Under the pieces are notes generated by a model. That model was not told where the DNA came from. It worked only from the letters and a program-made list of their open reading frames with translations, and made no database searches. Positions 43,827-56,800 of a stretch of 64,000 bases of DNA are shown piece by piece. The translations under genes and the position numbers were made by a program. This DNA is from Euleptes europaea (taxonomy: Eukaryota; Chordata; Lepidosauria; Squamata; Sphaerodactylidae): the NCBI RefSeq assembly GCF_029931775.1, contig NC_079332.1, positions 3,174,501 through 3,238,500 of the forward strand. The letters are read 5' to 3'. Each line of letters starts with the position of its first letter. The first letter of the stretch is position 1.

Positions 43827-44982
43827 TAGCTATCACTAATAAATACTGAAAATCGTGTGTATCAACACAATGTAATAGGAGGAAAAGACTTTTGTGATAA
43901 TACAAAAAGAAAGATATCAAATATACGTGTAGCACAGTACTGGAAATATCAGTCAGATACTACCAGAAATATCAGTCAGGGCAGAGAGCTCTCTTCATAT
44001 TCATATTCCTAATCATTCCCAATGGGAGGCCGGCCCATTAATCTGCGTAGAATGATCCTTATTTGTGGACCGCTTTTGCAGAGCTACAGTGTGAGGGTTG
44101 GACCAGGACTGCAAAAGCCCTCCGTTTAAATCCGCACCCTGCCACAGACTTTGTAAATCGGGGTCCCAGTGTAGCTGCATGATCTCAGGCCAGGCGTCAG
44201 CTCTCGGCCCGGCCTACTTCACAGGGTTCTTGTGAGGATGAAAGGGGGCAAGGAGTGATGTATGCTATCTTGGGCTTCTCAGAAGAAGGGTGGTGTGAAG
44301 AAACCGGGAAGATGTCAGCAAGGGAAAGAAATTACCCTTGTCTGCATGTGGTCGGCCATACACAGGGTCTTTTGAAGAAATGGTTACATTGCTTGTCATT
44401 GGAACCGGTTGCTTTCCATGTTTTCCCGCCAATCTTTGCACTCACTAAATTGTATTACAGATGGTCATCGTTGTCTATGCCAGTTATTGCCTCACTACAC
44501 AATGTTTGTTGCTAATATCTCCGTTCCTGAGTACATGTTTATTGTGGGTGTCTCGTCCCGTCATGATATACCTGAGAAGCAGCTGGCCGCACCGTTCCAA
44601 TGAGGTTGGTCACACCAGTGTGCCCCTGTCTCTTTTATCTTTGTTGCACTGCGAAAGCCAAAACAGAACTGCCAGGTCAGCTCCTTCTCACGTACCTCTT
44701 GCCATCATCAGTTATTGTAACATCGCTTCCAGGGGTGACTCGGAACGAGGCTATTCCGCCTCTGCCTTTGTTCTCCCGGTTCCCACCGTAGACTTTCAAC
44801 CAAGAGCGCAATCTGGGAAGAAGGGTGGGCCCTTTTGCCTTCTCCGGGTGTCCGCTTTAGGAAGAAGCGACTGAAGAGGGGGGGAACGGCTCTTCCGTGA
44901 AAGCTCAGCATGGTTGCCGGCTCAGACGGCTCGGTCGATGCAGCCCATTTCTGGGCACATAACCCACAGTAAGCGTCTAAAC

Positions 44983-45214
44983 CAGTGGTTCTCACACTTT
45001 TTCGGGCCACCACCCCCTTGGTTCCACAAACCCAACCCCAGTGCGCCCTACCCTATCCTATAAAAAGCATTATTCAAAATAGGGGTTTGCGTGAACAACA
45101 CAGTTGAAGGGGACAACCTCTAGGGTCCCCCTGCTGCCCCCTTGCCTCTTAGTGTCCCCCTAGGTAAACCCACCGCCCCCCAAGGGGTGGTACTCCCCAC
45201 TTTGGGAACCACTG
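44983..45214. mobile_element. hAT-type short element with perfect 8-bp target duplication
   Basis: Ends CAGTGGTTCTCACACTTTTT and TTTGGGAACCACTG are inverted repeats. Flanks are GTCTAAAC (44,975-44,982 and 45,215-45,222). 232 bp, no ORF. Same family as 40,166 with an internal deletion. Confidence 0.92.
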
Positions 45215-46618
45215 GTCTAAACCTATTTTGAGCTATGGCAAATGTCAGCAATTGTTTTCATTTTGCTAGGATGTTTTGCCGAGTCGCAGAATTAAGCTTG
45301 CATATGTTTTAACGTTCTAAAAACACAGAGAGCCTCACACCCCTCGGCTTTCGCTGTGACAGAATCTACAAACGGAAGCAAAACTAAAGGCTTTCCGTGG
45401 GGAAGAGCCCAGGTTCGGTCCCAGGACTCTCCTTAAAAAGGATCCTTTTGTTCCATTTAATCCTGAAAAACCTGCAGTGAGTTAAGAGTCCACCATACTG
45501 GGCTAGAATACTGGGCCGGAGCGGGGATTCCAGTGCAGGGCTCCCTAGTCCTCGCTCAATGCTGTAATTGCGGCCCTGAGCCGACCCCGCAGGGAGATCC
45601 CACGTGCAGGCCCCCGCAGAAGCTCTACGGTGCTCTTGCACAGACCTCTTCCGTCCCGTGTGGCATGTGCAGGATCGGCCCCTCAGGCCCCCTGCACCCT
45701 CTGGTACTGCTGCCGTTTGGCCCCACGGAGCAAGCAGAGGGGACAGGCTTCCCTCCAGCTTCCCCCCCCCAGGGAGGCAGCCCCTCCCTGGGCACAGCCG
45801 GAATTTTGCAACCGCCTGCCATAACGAAAGCCGTGACCTGAAGCAGACGTTGACTTTGGGATCCGAATCTCCAGGCAGACAAGCTATCACCTAAATTGCA
45901 CTGGGCAGGTGCCATAAAAAGACGGGTTTCATAACGCAGGAGGGCCTGTCGGCCGGTCGGAACGCAGCCCTGCCTTTTGTTAAATAATTCTTTGACCTTG
46001 CAGTCCTGGTTCTCTAAATAGGACCGCTCCAGCTATTGGCCTTGCCTGCGAAACGGCACTTTAAAAGAATCCCCAGTTGTGCTGTCGACAATTATGTCTT
46101 TGGCCCAGCCCTGCCGAGGCAGACAGGGGAACCCTGCGTTCTAGTAGCTGGGGCACTGGTGGGCCAGAGATGATCGGACACTGGGGCTGGAGGTCTGGGA
46201 CGACAGAGAGCGAAAAGGAGCTCTGTCGATTCTGCTAGGACTGCTTGGCACAAGTATCAACTCGGTACTTTGCCGCCTTTGCTCCCTTCTCTCACACCTT
46301 TTGTAGCTTGTTGCATGCTGCTCCTTCAGGGCTGGAGTCCCCTGCTCTTGGTAAACAACCACTCAGCTGGCGACAATCTTCAAGGATCACTTCCCAGTGA
46401 TCGTGCCAGGACTTGGAAGTGACTGGATCTTTCCGCTTTCTGGCCATCAGCATCCCCCCAAGTGTCTAATATAGTTTGGATCTGTTTTGCTAACAGCAAT
46501 GCTCTCTGCACTTGGGCAGAAGGCGTGCCAGTTATCATTACAGAACCACAAGTTACGAACCAAAATAAATCTCTTGTGGAAGCTGCCAGTTAAATTTCCT
46601 GGTGTTCTCATGGCTTCC

Positions 46619-47073
46619 TAGATCATAGAGTTGGAAGGGACCACCAGGGTCATCTAGTCCAACCCCCTGCACAATGCAGGAAATTCACAACTACCTCCCC
46701 CACACACACACCCTTAGTGACCAGAAGATGGCCAAGATGCCCTCTCATCATCTGCCTAAGGTCACAGAATCAGCATTGCTGACAGATGGCCATCTAGCCT
46801 CTTCTTAAAAACCTCCAGGGAAGGAGAGCTTAACACCTCCCGAGGAAGCCTGTTCCACTGAGGAACCGCTCTGACTGTAAGAAAGTTCTTCCTAATGTCT
46901 AGATGGAAACTCTTCTGATTTAATTTTAACCCGTTGGTTCTGGTCCGACCTTCTGGGGCAACAGAAAACAACTTGGCACCATCCTCTATATGACAGCCCT
47001 TCAAGTACTTGAAGATGGTTATCATATCCCCTCTCAGTCTTCTCTTCAGGCTAAACATACCCAGCTCCTTCAC
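46619..47073 (-). repeat. CR1 LINE 3' fragment, antisense
   Basis: Plus strand starts TAGATCATAGAGTTGGAAGG. The minus strand keeps an open LINE C-terminal stretch ([32 protein letters not shown]). Confidence 0.9.
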
Positions 47074-47506
47074 CTAGATACTTCCACCCAATGGGTCTCT
47101 GGGCAATGCTTTGTAGTCAAGCGAGAGCCTTGGCAGTCTGATGGAAGCTACCAGCCGGGACCACAGACGGTGCTAAAATTTGGGGGAAAGGCATATTCAG
47201 ATACGAAAGTTTGACTAGGTAAGATAAAACACATATGCACACAAGTCTGCTTGCCAACTGAAACGATTTAATGCACTTTTGACCTGCTCCAAAATTCCTG
47301 AGTTGTGATTAAATCCGCAGAGCAGTAAGGAAAGATATTCAAGTGACGCCGACTGATTGAGGCTCTCACAGGGATGCATCCATCCCAAGGTGCGCGTGCC
47401 CAGCTTGGGTACACGTCGTACCGACTTAAGAAGGCTTTTGTGCAAGATGGTGCAGGGAGAGGAAATGAACGTACCGAATACCCCAGTTCTGCTCCCACAA
47501 TTCTGT

Positions 47507-47512
47507 TTTATT
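47507..47512 (-). terminator. Poly(A) signal for NUBP2
   Basis: TTTATT on the plus strand reads AATAAA on the minus strand, 315 bases beyond the NUBP2 stop. No other candidate was seen between. Confidence 0.6.
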
Positions 47513-47826
47513 AAAGTGTGTGGGGGGAGATCCCTGGTGTGGAAATGTGCAGAAGCGCCACTGCGGAGAGTTCCTGGTGGCTGAAATGCGGGGCCAAATG
47601 GACAGCGGCGCAATTTGCGCCAAGGTGGGCTGCTCCGAGGGCCGCTCTGCAGTCCCCTGTCAAGGAAGCAGACAGCCCGTAGACGTGCTCGGAGGACTAG
47701 GCTTTGCCCAGATGCGTGTGTATCTTTGCAGTCGCTGCTTTCCGAAGATGCTCCCCCCCTTGCCGAGCACTCTGAAAAGCTGCCGTGTGGCGTCTCGCCA
47801 GGAGACCGGTGACATCGGCGCCCGTC

Positions 47827-50800
47827 TCAGGAGCTGCCAGGGGAGGCCACGCTCAAGACATGCTGGGCGATGCTGGTGAGAGCAGGGAAGGCCGAACTCT
47901 TGGGGAATTCCTGGATGAAGTCTCGGCCTTCTTCCAGGCTTCGGCTGAGCTGGGGGTCCAGGGGCACGCACCCTGGGGCAAGAAAGCAGAATCACAATGG
48001 ATGAGAGAGGCGCATAAAGAAAAGGAGCCGAAACAAGGCCTCGCCCGACTGATGCTCGACCACCCACCCATCCCTGAAGCCTCAGCGGTAAGTCCTGTCC
48101 TCTCAGTATCAGTTATGTAAAAATGGTCCTTCCTTATAGCCAGCGTGGTGTAGTGGTTAAGAGCGGTGGGACTCTAAATCTGGAGAATCGGGTTTGGTTC
48201 CCCACTCCTACACATGAGAGGCGGAGGCTAATTTGGTGAACCAGGTTGGCTTCCCCATTCCTACACTTGAAGCCAGCTGGGTGACCTTGGGCTAGTCACA
48301 GCTCTCTTAGATCTCTCTAGGCCCCACCTACCTCACAGGGTGTCTGTTGTGGGGAGGGGAAGGGAAGGAGATTGTAAGCCGGTTTGATTCTTTTTTAAGC
48401 GGTAAAGAAAGTCGGCATATAGAAAACCAACTCTTCTTCTAAATGGACAAATCTTTCCCCTGGGCAGCCTATGGTGCCACAGTGGTGGGGGACAAAAGAT
48501 AAATTTAGAAGTTGGTCTTGCTTCCCAAAATGTGTGAAGTGCTGCTGTCAGCAACACAGATTGATTCCAAGTCAGGTCATCTTCTAGTCTGGTGTTGTCT
48601 GAATAGCGTTGGTTCTGCAAATTGTTCTCAGGCAGGGGCTCTTCCTGGCCCCCCTACCAGAGACCTTTTTGATGGGAGATGACAGGGAGTGAGTCAGGGA
48701 CCCGCCCCATGCAAAGCGGATGCTCTGCAACCGGGCCGAAAACCATGTGGACTAGTAACACCCGAGCGCTGAGGCAAAACCGTCTTCAGCTCCCGCCCTG
48801 CTCAGCTCTCCCAGAGCTCCCCTCCCTCTTCTTCTGCAGAAACATCAGGAGCCTCATCTGCCTCTGATCTTGTCCCCCTGCCACTTGTTGACCCGTCTGT
48901 CAGTTGCCATCTCCTTGGGGCAGGGACTTTTTTTCTGGTTTTTTGGGGAGGGGCTGTGGCTCAGTGGTAGAACATCTGCCTGGCATGCAGAAGGTCCTAG
49001 GTTCAATCCCCGGTATCTGCAGTTAAAGGGAGTGGGCAAGTAGGTGATGTGAAAGACCTCTGCCTGAGACCCTGGAGAGCTGCTGCCGGTCTGAGTAGAC
49101 AATACTGACTTGGATGGACCAAGGGTCTGATTCAGTAGAAGGCAGCTTCATGTGTTCATGTATCTGTCAAGCACCCTATGCTGTGTGAGTGGCAGTAATA
49201 CACGGTAATGGTGAACAGCTGCGACCACCCACCGGCGCTCTGACCGAACCCTCTCCCAGAGAGCCCTCTGAAGCACTCACCTAGGAACGGGACCCCGGCA
49301 TGCTGGGCCAGCTCTTCGCCGCCTCCTTTAGAGAAGACGTTTGTGCATTCCTGAAATGAGAGATGGAGTTATTGGCAGACTCTCGTAGCAGTCCATGAAC
49401 TGCCTCGCTGTTTAAAAAACCAACAAGCAGGGGAGGGGCTGTGGCTAAGTGGTAGAGCATCTGCTTGGCACGCAGAAGATCCCAGGTTCAATCCCCGTCA
49501 TCTCCAGTTAAAGGACTGGGCAAGTAGGTGATGTGAAAAACCTCTCTGCCTGAGACCCTGGAGAGCTGCTGCCGGTCTGAGTAGATGATACTGACTTTGA
49601 TGGACCAAGGGTCTGATTCAGTAGAAGGCAGCTTCATGTAGTCAGTGTCCTATTTCATACTAAGTGTGGAAAAGAAACCGAGAGACACGTATTCCTGGAG
49701 GAGAGGGGTATTCATGGCTATTAGTTAGAATGGATACTAGTCATGCTGCATACCTATTCTCTCTAGTATCAGAGGAGCATGCCTATTATTTTGGGTGTGG
49801 TGGAACACAGGCAGGATGGTGCTGCTGCAGTTGTCTTGTTTGGGGGCTTCCTAGAGGCACCTGGTTGGCCACTGTGTGAACAGACTGCTGGACTTGATGG
49901 GCCTTGTTCTGATCCAGCAGGGCCTTTCTTATGTTCTTATGAGAACAACCGACAATGAGAACTATTTCTTGCTTTTTGCTCACTGCCGTAGTCTCCACTT
50001 TGGGATACTGATACCGATGGCCTTGTGGCATGGGGGCGGGGGGGAGAGGACTGAAACCTTCTTGGGTTAAATATCACCCGTGATCTGACACCCTGACCCA
50101 AAAGGTGGATTTCCAAAGTGTGCCCCGCTCCCAGCGATTGGAAAAGCCCACTCTCTCGCCTCGTTCTCCTGTGTGTATGAGCCAGTGCTACAGAAAATAG
50201 AAACTGACTGTAGCAGAAGACCAGCAGTGAATCATAGAGTTGGAAGGGACCACCAGGGTCATCTAGTCCAACCCCCTGCACAGTGCAGGAAATTCACAAC
50301 TACCTCCCCCCCCCCCCACACACACACACAGTGTGCTGGCATCCATCCTCTCTCTCTGCCAGATTTAAAAGTCATCTCAATGACCTCCCCACCATTCTGA
50401 GCCACGGCCCAATTTGCATGCCCAACCCAGATGGACGTTCTCACCGAACAGTGCGGGCAGACAAAGCCACTCATGTTTTCCACGATGCCGATGACCCTCA
50501 GCCCTGTCTTCTTGCAGAATGTCAGCTCTCGCCTCACGTCCCCCACGGACACAGCCTGCAGAAAGAGAGGTCAACAGGACGCTGAAGCAGCTGGAGGCAC
50601 AGAGCACCCCCGGCTGAAACAGCATTCCCAAAGGAGCACATCTCACAGCGAAAGAAAGACAGGAAATGTTGAAGTGTATATGTCAGAAGCCACAGCCCAG
50701 AATCCAAAGGACACCATACCTGTGGCGTCGTGACAAGAACCGCCCCGAGAGGCCGATACGGGCGAAGGGATTCTACCGTCGCAATGTGCTCGTCGGAGGT

Positions 50801-53800
50801 CCCGGGAGGTGTATCCACAATCAGGAAGTCGAGGTCTCCCCAGGCCACGTCCAAGACGAACTGCTTGATCAAAGCTGCCCGAGAAACGAATGGAACAAAG
50901 GGACGGATGTGAGGGAAGGACATGGAACAGCCTAACAAACGTTGGCAAAGTGACTTTCTTGCAAGCAGAGCACCTGCTTTGTGTGCAGAAGGTCCGGGGT
51001 TTGGTCCCCAATATCTTCTGCGAAAGGCTGTTGCGCTGGAAAAGCCTTTCTCTGCCGAAGACCCTGGAGCTCAGCAGGTCAGCATAAGGCAGCAGCGTAT
51101 GTAAGGACAGTAGCATATGTAACAAACCAAAAAGGACTCTCTGAGTCCTATTTCATACTAAGTGTGGAAAAGAAACGGAGACACACAGAGCTCGGGCCAG
51201 AACTACAGGAAAGGGAGATGTACCCGTCAGCTCTTCATTCGGATCAACCTAAATGTGGTGGGTGGGTGGGTAGCATCCTGTTGGCTTTGCTCTTTTTCTA
51301 GCATCCTGAAAATGTCAGCGTTGGCACTTGAACATTTCATGCCCTGATTGTTAACTGTACAAACGAAAGAGAGAAAGAACCTGGTGTGCGTGCGTAATGG
51401 ACAGGGGTTCCATTAATCCTGACTTACAGAGATCTCCTTGTCTCTCAAACCCCCCTGCAAAAAAAAACATATTGTTCCCTATTGCTCCGGGCAAGCGAGT
51501 TTGTGATTTGATTGTGCCGAGAAGTCTGGGGGCAGTGAGGACTGAGGCGCTCCCTACCGTTCTTCTTGGGTCCCCTCCACACCACGGCGTCATCCGGCTT
51601 CTCCAGGAGGAACCCGATGGACATGAGGGAGATGCTTTTGTCTTGGTCAACGAAGACCGGCACCCAGCCGCTGTCGCACTGGTGGACGTCTCTGTCCTGC
51701 ACGTTGAGCATGCGAGGGATGCTGGGGCCACAGAGGTCCACGTCCAGGATGCCCACCTACGTTTGGAGGGGAAGAGGCGCCCGTCTTCAGTTTAGCGCTG
51801 CGTAGGCTGGACAGAGAGTGCACTGATCCCGCATCTGCCCATCTCTGCTATACCCACTAACATCATAAGGAGTCAAGCCAGCCCTGAAGGTTGCTGGTTC
51901 ACCTGGGACCGAGACCGCGATGAGCTAGTGCCAGGGGGCAGTGTGAAGAAGGTTTCATGAGGGTAACAAGAGCCAGATTATTAGTCCTCCCAACTAGGCT
52001 GACTCCCAGCGGGGATGCCAGCCCTCTTCCACTCCCTGGGCTCTGCTGATCGACCAGTCTCATCGCAGACCACTGCCGAGGCCGGACTCGACAACCCTTT
52101 TGCCAGCGGGTGGAGCAGGAAGAAGCGCAAGGGGATCAATGCACTCAGGACCGAGAGTGCCTGAGCCTGGTCAGAGGCGGGTCGAGCGCATGCCTCTCTT
52201 GGCCACGTTGCATGCCTCTCTTGGCCCAAGACTTGACAAGAAGGGGTGGACCCAGCCAGCTATCCACTCAGTCTCAGCTAATTCCCCCTCTTGACTACAA
52301 GCCGCAACCTCCTTGTCTTCTGTCCATGCAGACGCCACGATCCCCAGAGCAGCCTTTGTGGTGCTCCGTAGGGGTTCCCTGCAGCCTTTTCAGATTTATT
52401 AATATGGCAAAGCCATTAAAATATAACAATTACAAAATAGAATTAAAAGACACAGTATCTAAAACTATGGGATATATAATTCTTAAATAAAATTGAACAA
52501 ATTACTATTAGCTAAAAACCTCAAATTAATGTAACATTTTCCATTTTAGGCTAGATTGCCAAGTTTTACCGATGAACTGTGTATTTATTCTTTTTTAGAT
52601 CCATATCTAGCTGCTTTACATGTTTGTTTTGTTACTGTTAATGCCAATAAAGGTTCTGTTTTCTGTTTTCTGATTGCCAAGCCCCCTGCTTTGTCTGGCG
52701 GATCTCGTATACTCCAGCACAGAATTTAGCTGCTTGTTTCATCGTCTGGGCTGACCCCTCCCATAGGAGATGCCTCAGCCTCCCTTCCTCAGAGCTGTCC
52801 TTTGTTAGATTAAGGAGAGGGGAAATTAGCTCAAATCTTGCTTCCTCATAGAAAGAGCAGCTGAAGAAAACGTGTGCAATAGACTCGACTTCACCCGACT
52901 TTTTTTGCCAGCAGGGAAGCCGGTCAAACCAGACCCTGTTTCCAAATTAAGGTGTTAGGCGCATGGAACAAAGGCTAAAAGGGCCGAACGTGGGGTGGAA
53001 ACCTCTGGAAAACAACCGCAGCACCCCAGGGGGGCGTACCTTTTTCCCAGCGTGCCGCAAAGCCAGCGCAAGCTCCGTGGATATGGTGCTCTTCCCCACT
53101 CCGCCTTTCCCCGAGAGTACCAGAATCACGTGCTGGACTCCCGCCAGGTTGCCTCTGTCTGGAAGGGAGAAGAAGGGGAGCGTGAGCTTTGCCTGAGCCT
53201 CACACCACAATGGGAATCGGCTTGAGGTGAGCCAGACGGGAAGAGAACCTGGGATTCATTTCTCACAGTACAAGGGGGACTGGAGCTCGATTTGACCAGG
53301 AAATGGCATTCTGCACATGCTCCATGGTGCTCCCTTCTGGCCCTTTCACATTTCCCAAGACATATGGCCTGTGCCAGGACTCCCCTTGGGGGAGGGGCTG
53401 TGGCTCAGTGGTAGAGCATCTGCTTGGCATGCAGAAGGTCCCAGGTTCAGTCCCCGGTGTCTCCAATTAAAGGGACTAGGCAAGTAGGTGATGTGAAAGA
53501 CCTCTGCCTGAGACCCTGGAGAGCTGCTGCCAGTCTTAGACAATACTGACTTTGATGGACCAAGGATTCAGTAGAGCTTCATGTGTTCATGTGACTATAT
53601 AAGTAGGCCTTTCTGGGGACAGCGAGTCCCATTTCAGATGGTCTGCTCCCTCTCCCCAGGCAGCGTAGGAAGCTGGCAGACAGTAAATCCAGGACACACA
53701 AAAGGAAGTATTTCTTCACCCAAAGAGCAATTAACCTGTGGAATTTGGTTACACAGGATATAATGACACTGCTCCTTTAATTGGCTGTAATGAGACAAAT

Positions 53801-56800
53801 TGGGAGAGAGGTAGATCCATCTGTGGTCATTAGCCGTGATCACTAAATGGAGCCTCCATGGTCAGAGGCGGTAGCCTTCCAAATGCCAGTGCTGAGGGGA
53901 AGTCTGTGGTTTCCCAGCCCTGCTCACAGGCCTTCCAGGGTCATCTGGGCAGGCGGCCCCCCCATCCTTTGGTCATGCACAATCCATTGTTGTGTCCGAA
54001 TGACCCAATGAATTGTAGATCACTTAGCGTGAGCATCTTGTCTGCTTAACGTGACCCCCTGGGGCAAAATGTCGAGCCGGATTTATAGTGTCGGGTTACA
54101 CAGTTTCCTCCTCTGAGGCAGAGAGCTCGGCAAGCAGACTGCGAGGGCCCACCCCGCCTTCCCAAGCGCTCCACCAATGCAAGCTTTATAGGCCGTGGCA
54201 GCCATAATCCTCCACCTCGTAAACTCACTGGTGGGTGGCTCTGGCAGCCCCTTCCGGGCTTGCCAGGATGAAATGGGGCCTGCTCCCACATAGATCCGCT
54301 AGGCTTGAGCGAAAGGTCATCCAGGGCCTTCTCCAATGTGGCAACAGCACCATGGCTCCCACTGGCACCGCAGGGGTTTTCAAGGCAAGAGACAAACAGA
54401 AGTGGTTTGCCATTGCTTGCCTTTGCATTGCAGAGGACTTCCTTGGTGGTCCCATGCAGGAACTAACCAGGGCAGACCCTGCTTAGCTTCTGAAGTCTGA
54501 CAGGATCGGGCTAGCCTGGAGCCATCCAGGTCCAGAGCTCTTGCTTCCACGCAAGAAGAAATCTGTTACTTGGCCTGGTTTCTGCCGCTTAGAAGAACCA
54601 GTTACAGATTGATTTTTCAAGCCTAGGCAGGCTAGAATTCCTGAAATACTATCCTAATTCTGGGAGCGTCCAAAAAAAAGAAGAAAAAAGATTAACACCA
54701 AAAGATTTGTCCAATCCCCAGTAGGTTTGCTTGGAATAAATCCCGCCGGGTTGCCAAGGAACTTACTTCCAAGCGAGTGCGCTTTGACATCCAGGGTGAA
54801 AGTTTATCTGTAATTGTGCAAGAGTTGCCTTTGGTTAAATGTTTAATATCTAAGTTCCCACAATATTTGGAGGCACTGTGGGTTTTCAATTGCAAGTGGA
54901 CTCCAATTTCCCACATCTTTGGAAATGCTTGCAATTAACATCTGGGCTTGCCCCACCATCCGTGGCATTCCAGCTACATCTGGAGGCCGCCAGCGGCTGA
55001 GGCAATGGGGTAATTAGGATTCCACAGCACCTCACTCACTGGCACGTGGAGCCGAGCAACTTCCAGGATGTCTCAGGCTGCTTGGTTGGGGGAAAGAAAA
55101 AAAAGTAAACATGACTATTAGACGCTCATAAGGTGAGGAAGAAAGCTGAATGAGGACGAACGTCCTGAGTCACGAAGGAATTTCCTGTAACTTCACGAGG
55201 CTGGGATGAGGCGAGATCCCGACCAGAAGAGCCACCTTGGTGCTGGGATGAGAGGATCCCGTCTCAAGGAGACCAAAAGATGAATGTTGAGGCAGAGAAG
55301 CGTTGGGATCCTGAATGGGAACAGAATGAAACGAGCCAACAACCGCTGGGGGAAAGTGAGCCTCCCATGACCCTGGCAGAACTCATTAGGCGGTCCACAG
55401 AAGGTAAGAGCTCTTCTCTTGTCTATGGGGAAAAACAGCATCCAAACCAAAGTCCGCTGGAGAGCCCCCAGGATATGGTGTGTTGAGCCCCATGATGTGA
55501 TGTAATCGTTGGTTCTTAATTATTTGTGGGCGGAAAATGTTAGTTGGGAGCTAGTGTCACATAGCTGTGTTGGAGTATGGTTGGAGAGACCTGGGTGCAA
55601 ATCCCCACTTGGCTGTGAATCTTATTGGGTTCATGAACGCACATGAAGCTGCCTTATACTGAATCAGACCACTGGTCCATGAAGGTCTACTCTGATTGGC
55701 AGCAGCTGTCCCGGGGCTCAGGCAGGGAAAGGTCTTTCAGATCACCTACTGCCTGGTCCTTTTCGAAGTGGAGATGCCAAGGTGTGAACCTGGGACCTTC
55801 TGTGTGCGAAGCAGAGGCGCTTCCGCTGAGCTAGTCCAGAGTGTAGTTTGACAAAGGCTGCATAGAGGATTGGTAGCTGAGGAAATATCTGAATGACGTT
55901 CTTGTTCACACCTCCCTCCCTCTCTCTGTTAACCATTGTGTTCCTGTAGAACAGTAGTTGAAGACTGTGACTTCTACCCTGCATGTTAAGATTATCCCAA
56001 TGTAAAGGATTGGCTTCTTGTCTAGCGAGGATCAGACCTAGACCAACTAAGGGCCTGTTCAGACAATACCTTGTCTCTTGTTTGTACACACAGGAGGTGG
56101 CAGAATCCCAGTAAGATGGACTATGCCACTTCACTGTGTATGAGGGGTTCCAGCTTTCAGCGCTCTTTGTTTTGTAAATGCACACAAAGGGAAAACTAGC
56201 TCAGCAGGGCGAAAGCGTCCACCCTTTTCTGTGTCTTGCGCTGCTGGTTTTCTAACTGCGGGGAGTTTTGAAGGCTGCCTTTCAAGACGAGCTTTTCCAC
56301 CTGCAGTTGGAAGGGATGCAGGCCTAGCCTCCTCACCATCCGACAAAGCGGTTTGGACACCCCGCTAGCCAAAATCTGTTGGCCGTATCGGCCAGTGGGG
56401 GCCACCATTGGCGAGAAAGACGTTGACAAGCCCCCCTTCGTCACACAGAACGAGCTGTTGACCTGAGCCGGAGTTCATGGGGGACGTAAAGAAAATGCAT
56501 CAAAGCCCGCAGGAATAGATGATGAGTAAACAGGAGGCTTGGTGTCACAGGCAAATGCACTTCTGGGCTCGAGTCGGAAGATATGAGATACCCATCAGAC
56601 TCTGACAATCGAGTGCCGAACCGCAGGCTGCATCCACATTCTTTCAGGGTGGTAATGATAGTGTTGGATAAATGGGACGTGAGGTAACGTACTTATTTAA
56701 AACCCATTGTTACTTGTCACCCCCAGGCGGTTATGAGTGGAGAATTTATGAGTGGAGAATGAAGCCACTTAATAGCTTGATGGATGGTGATGTATTTATT

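Larger units (their letters stand above)
43230..47506. other. Spacer between IGFALS and NUBP2 (convergent 3' ends)
   Basis: Holds a type A SINE (43,685-43,826), AATAAA at 43,838-43,843 (possible IGFALS poly(A) signal), a hAT-type element (44,983-45,214), a GC-rich patch at 45,530-45,840 with open frames on both strands but no recognised protein, and an antisense CR1 (46,619-47,073). No gene assigned. Confidence 0.55.

Noticed and set aside
46762-47073. A 103-residue minus-strand gene
   Set aside because: It encodes the C-terminal end of CR1 LINE ORF2; near-identical peptides occur at 16,274-16,594 and 40,427-40,684.
48943-49160. tRNA genes at box A/box B-like segments
   Set aside because: The same tRNA-like head recurs many times with a shared non-tRNA tail and no cloverleaf 3' half, so these are SINEs.
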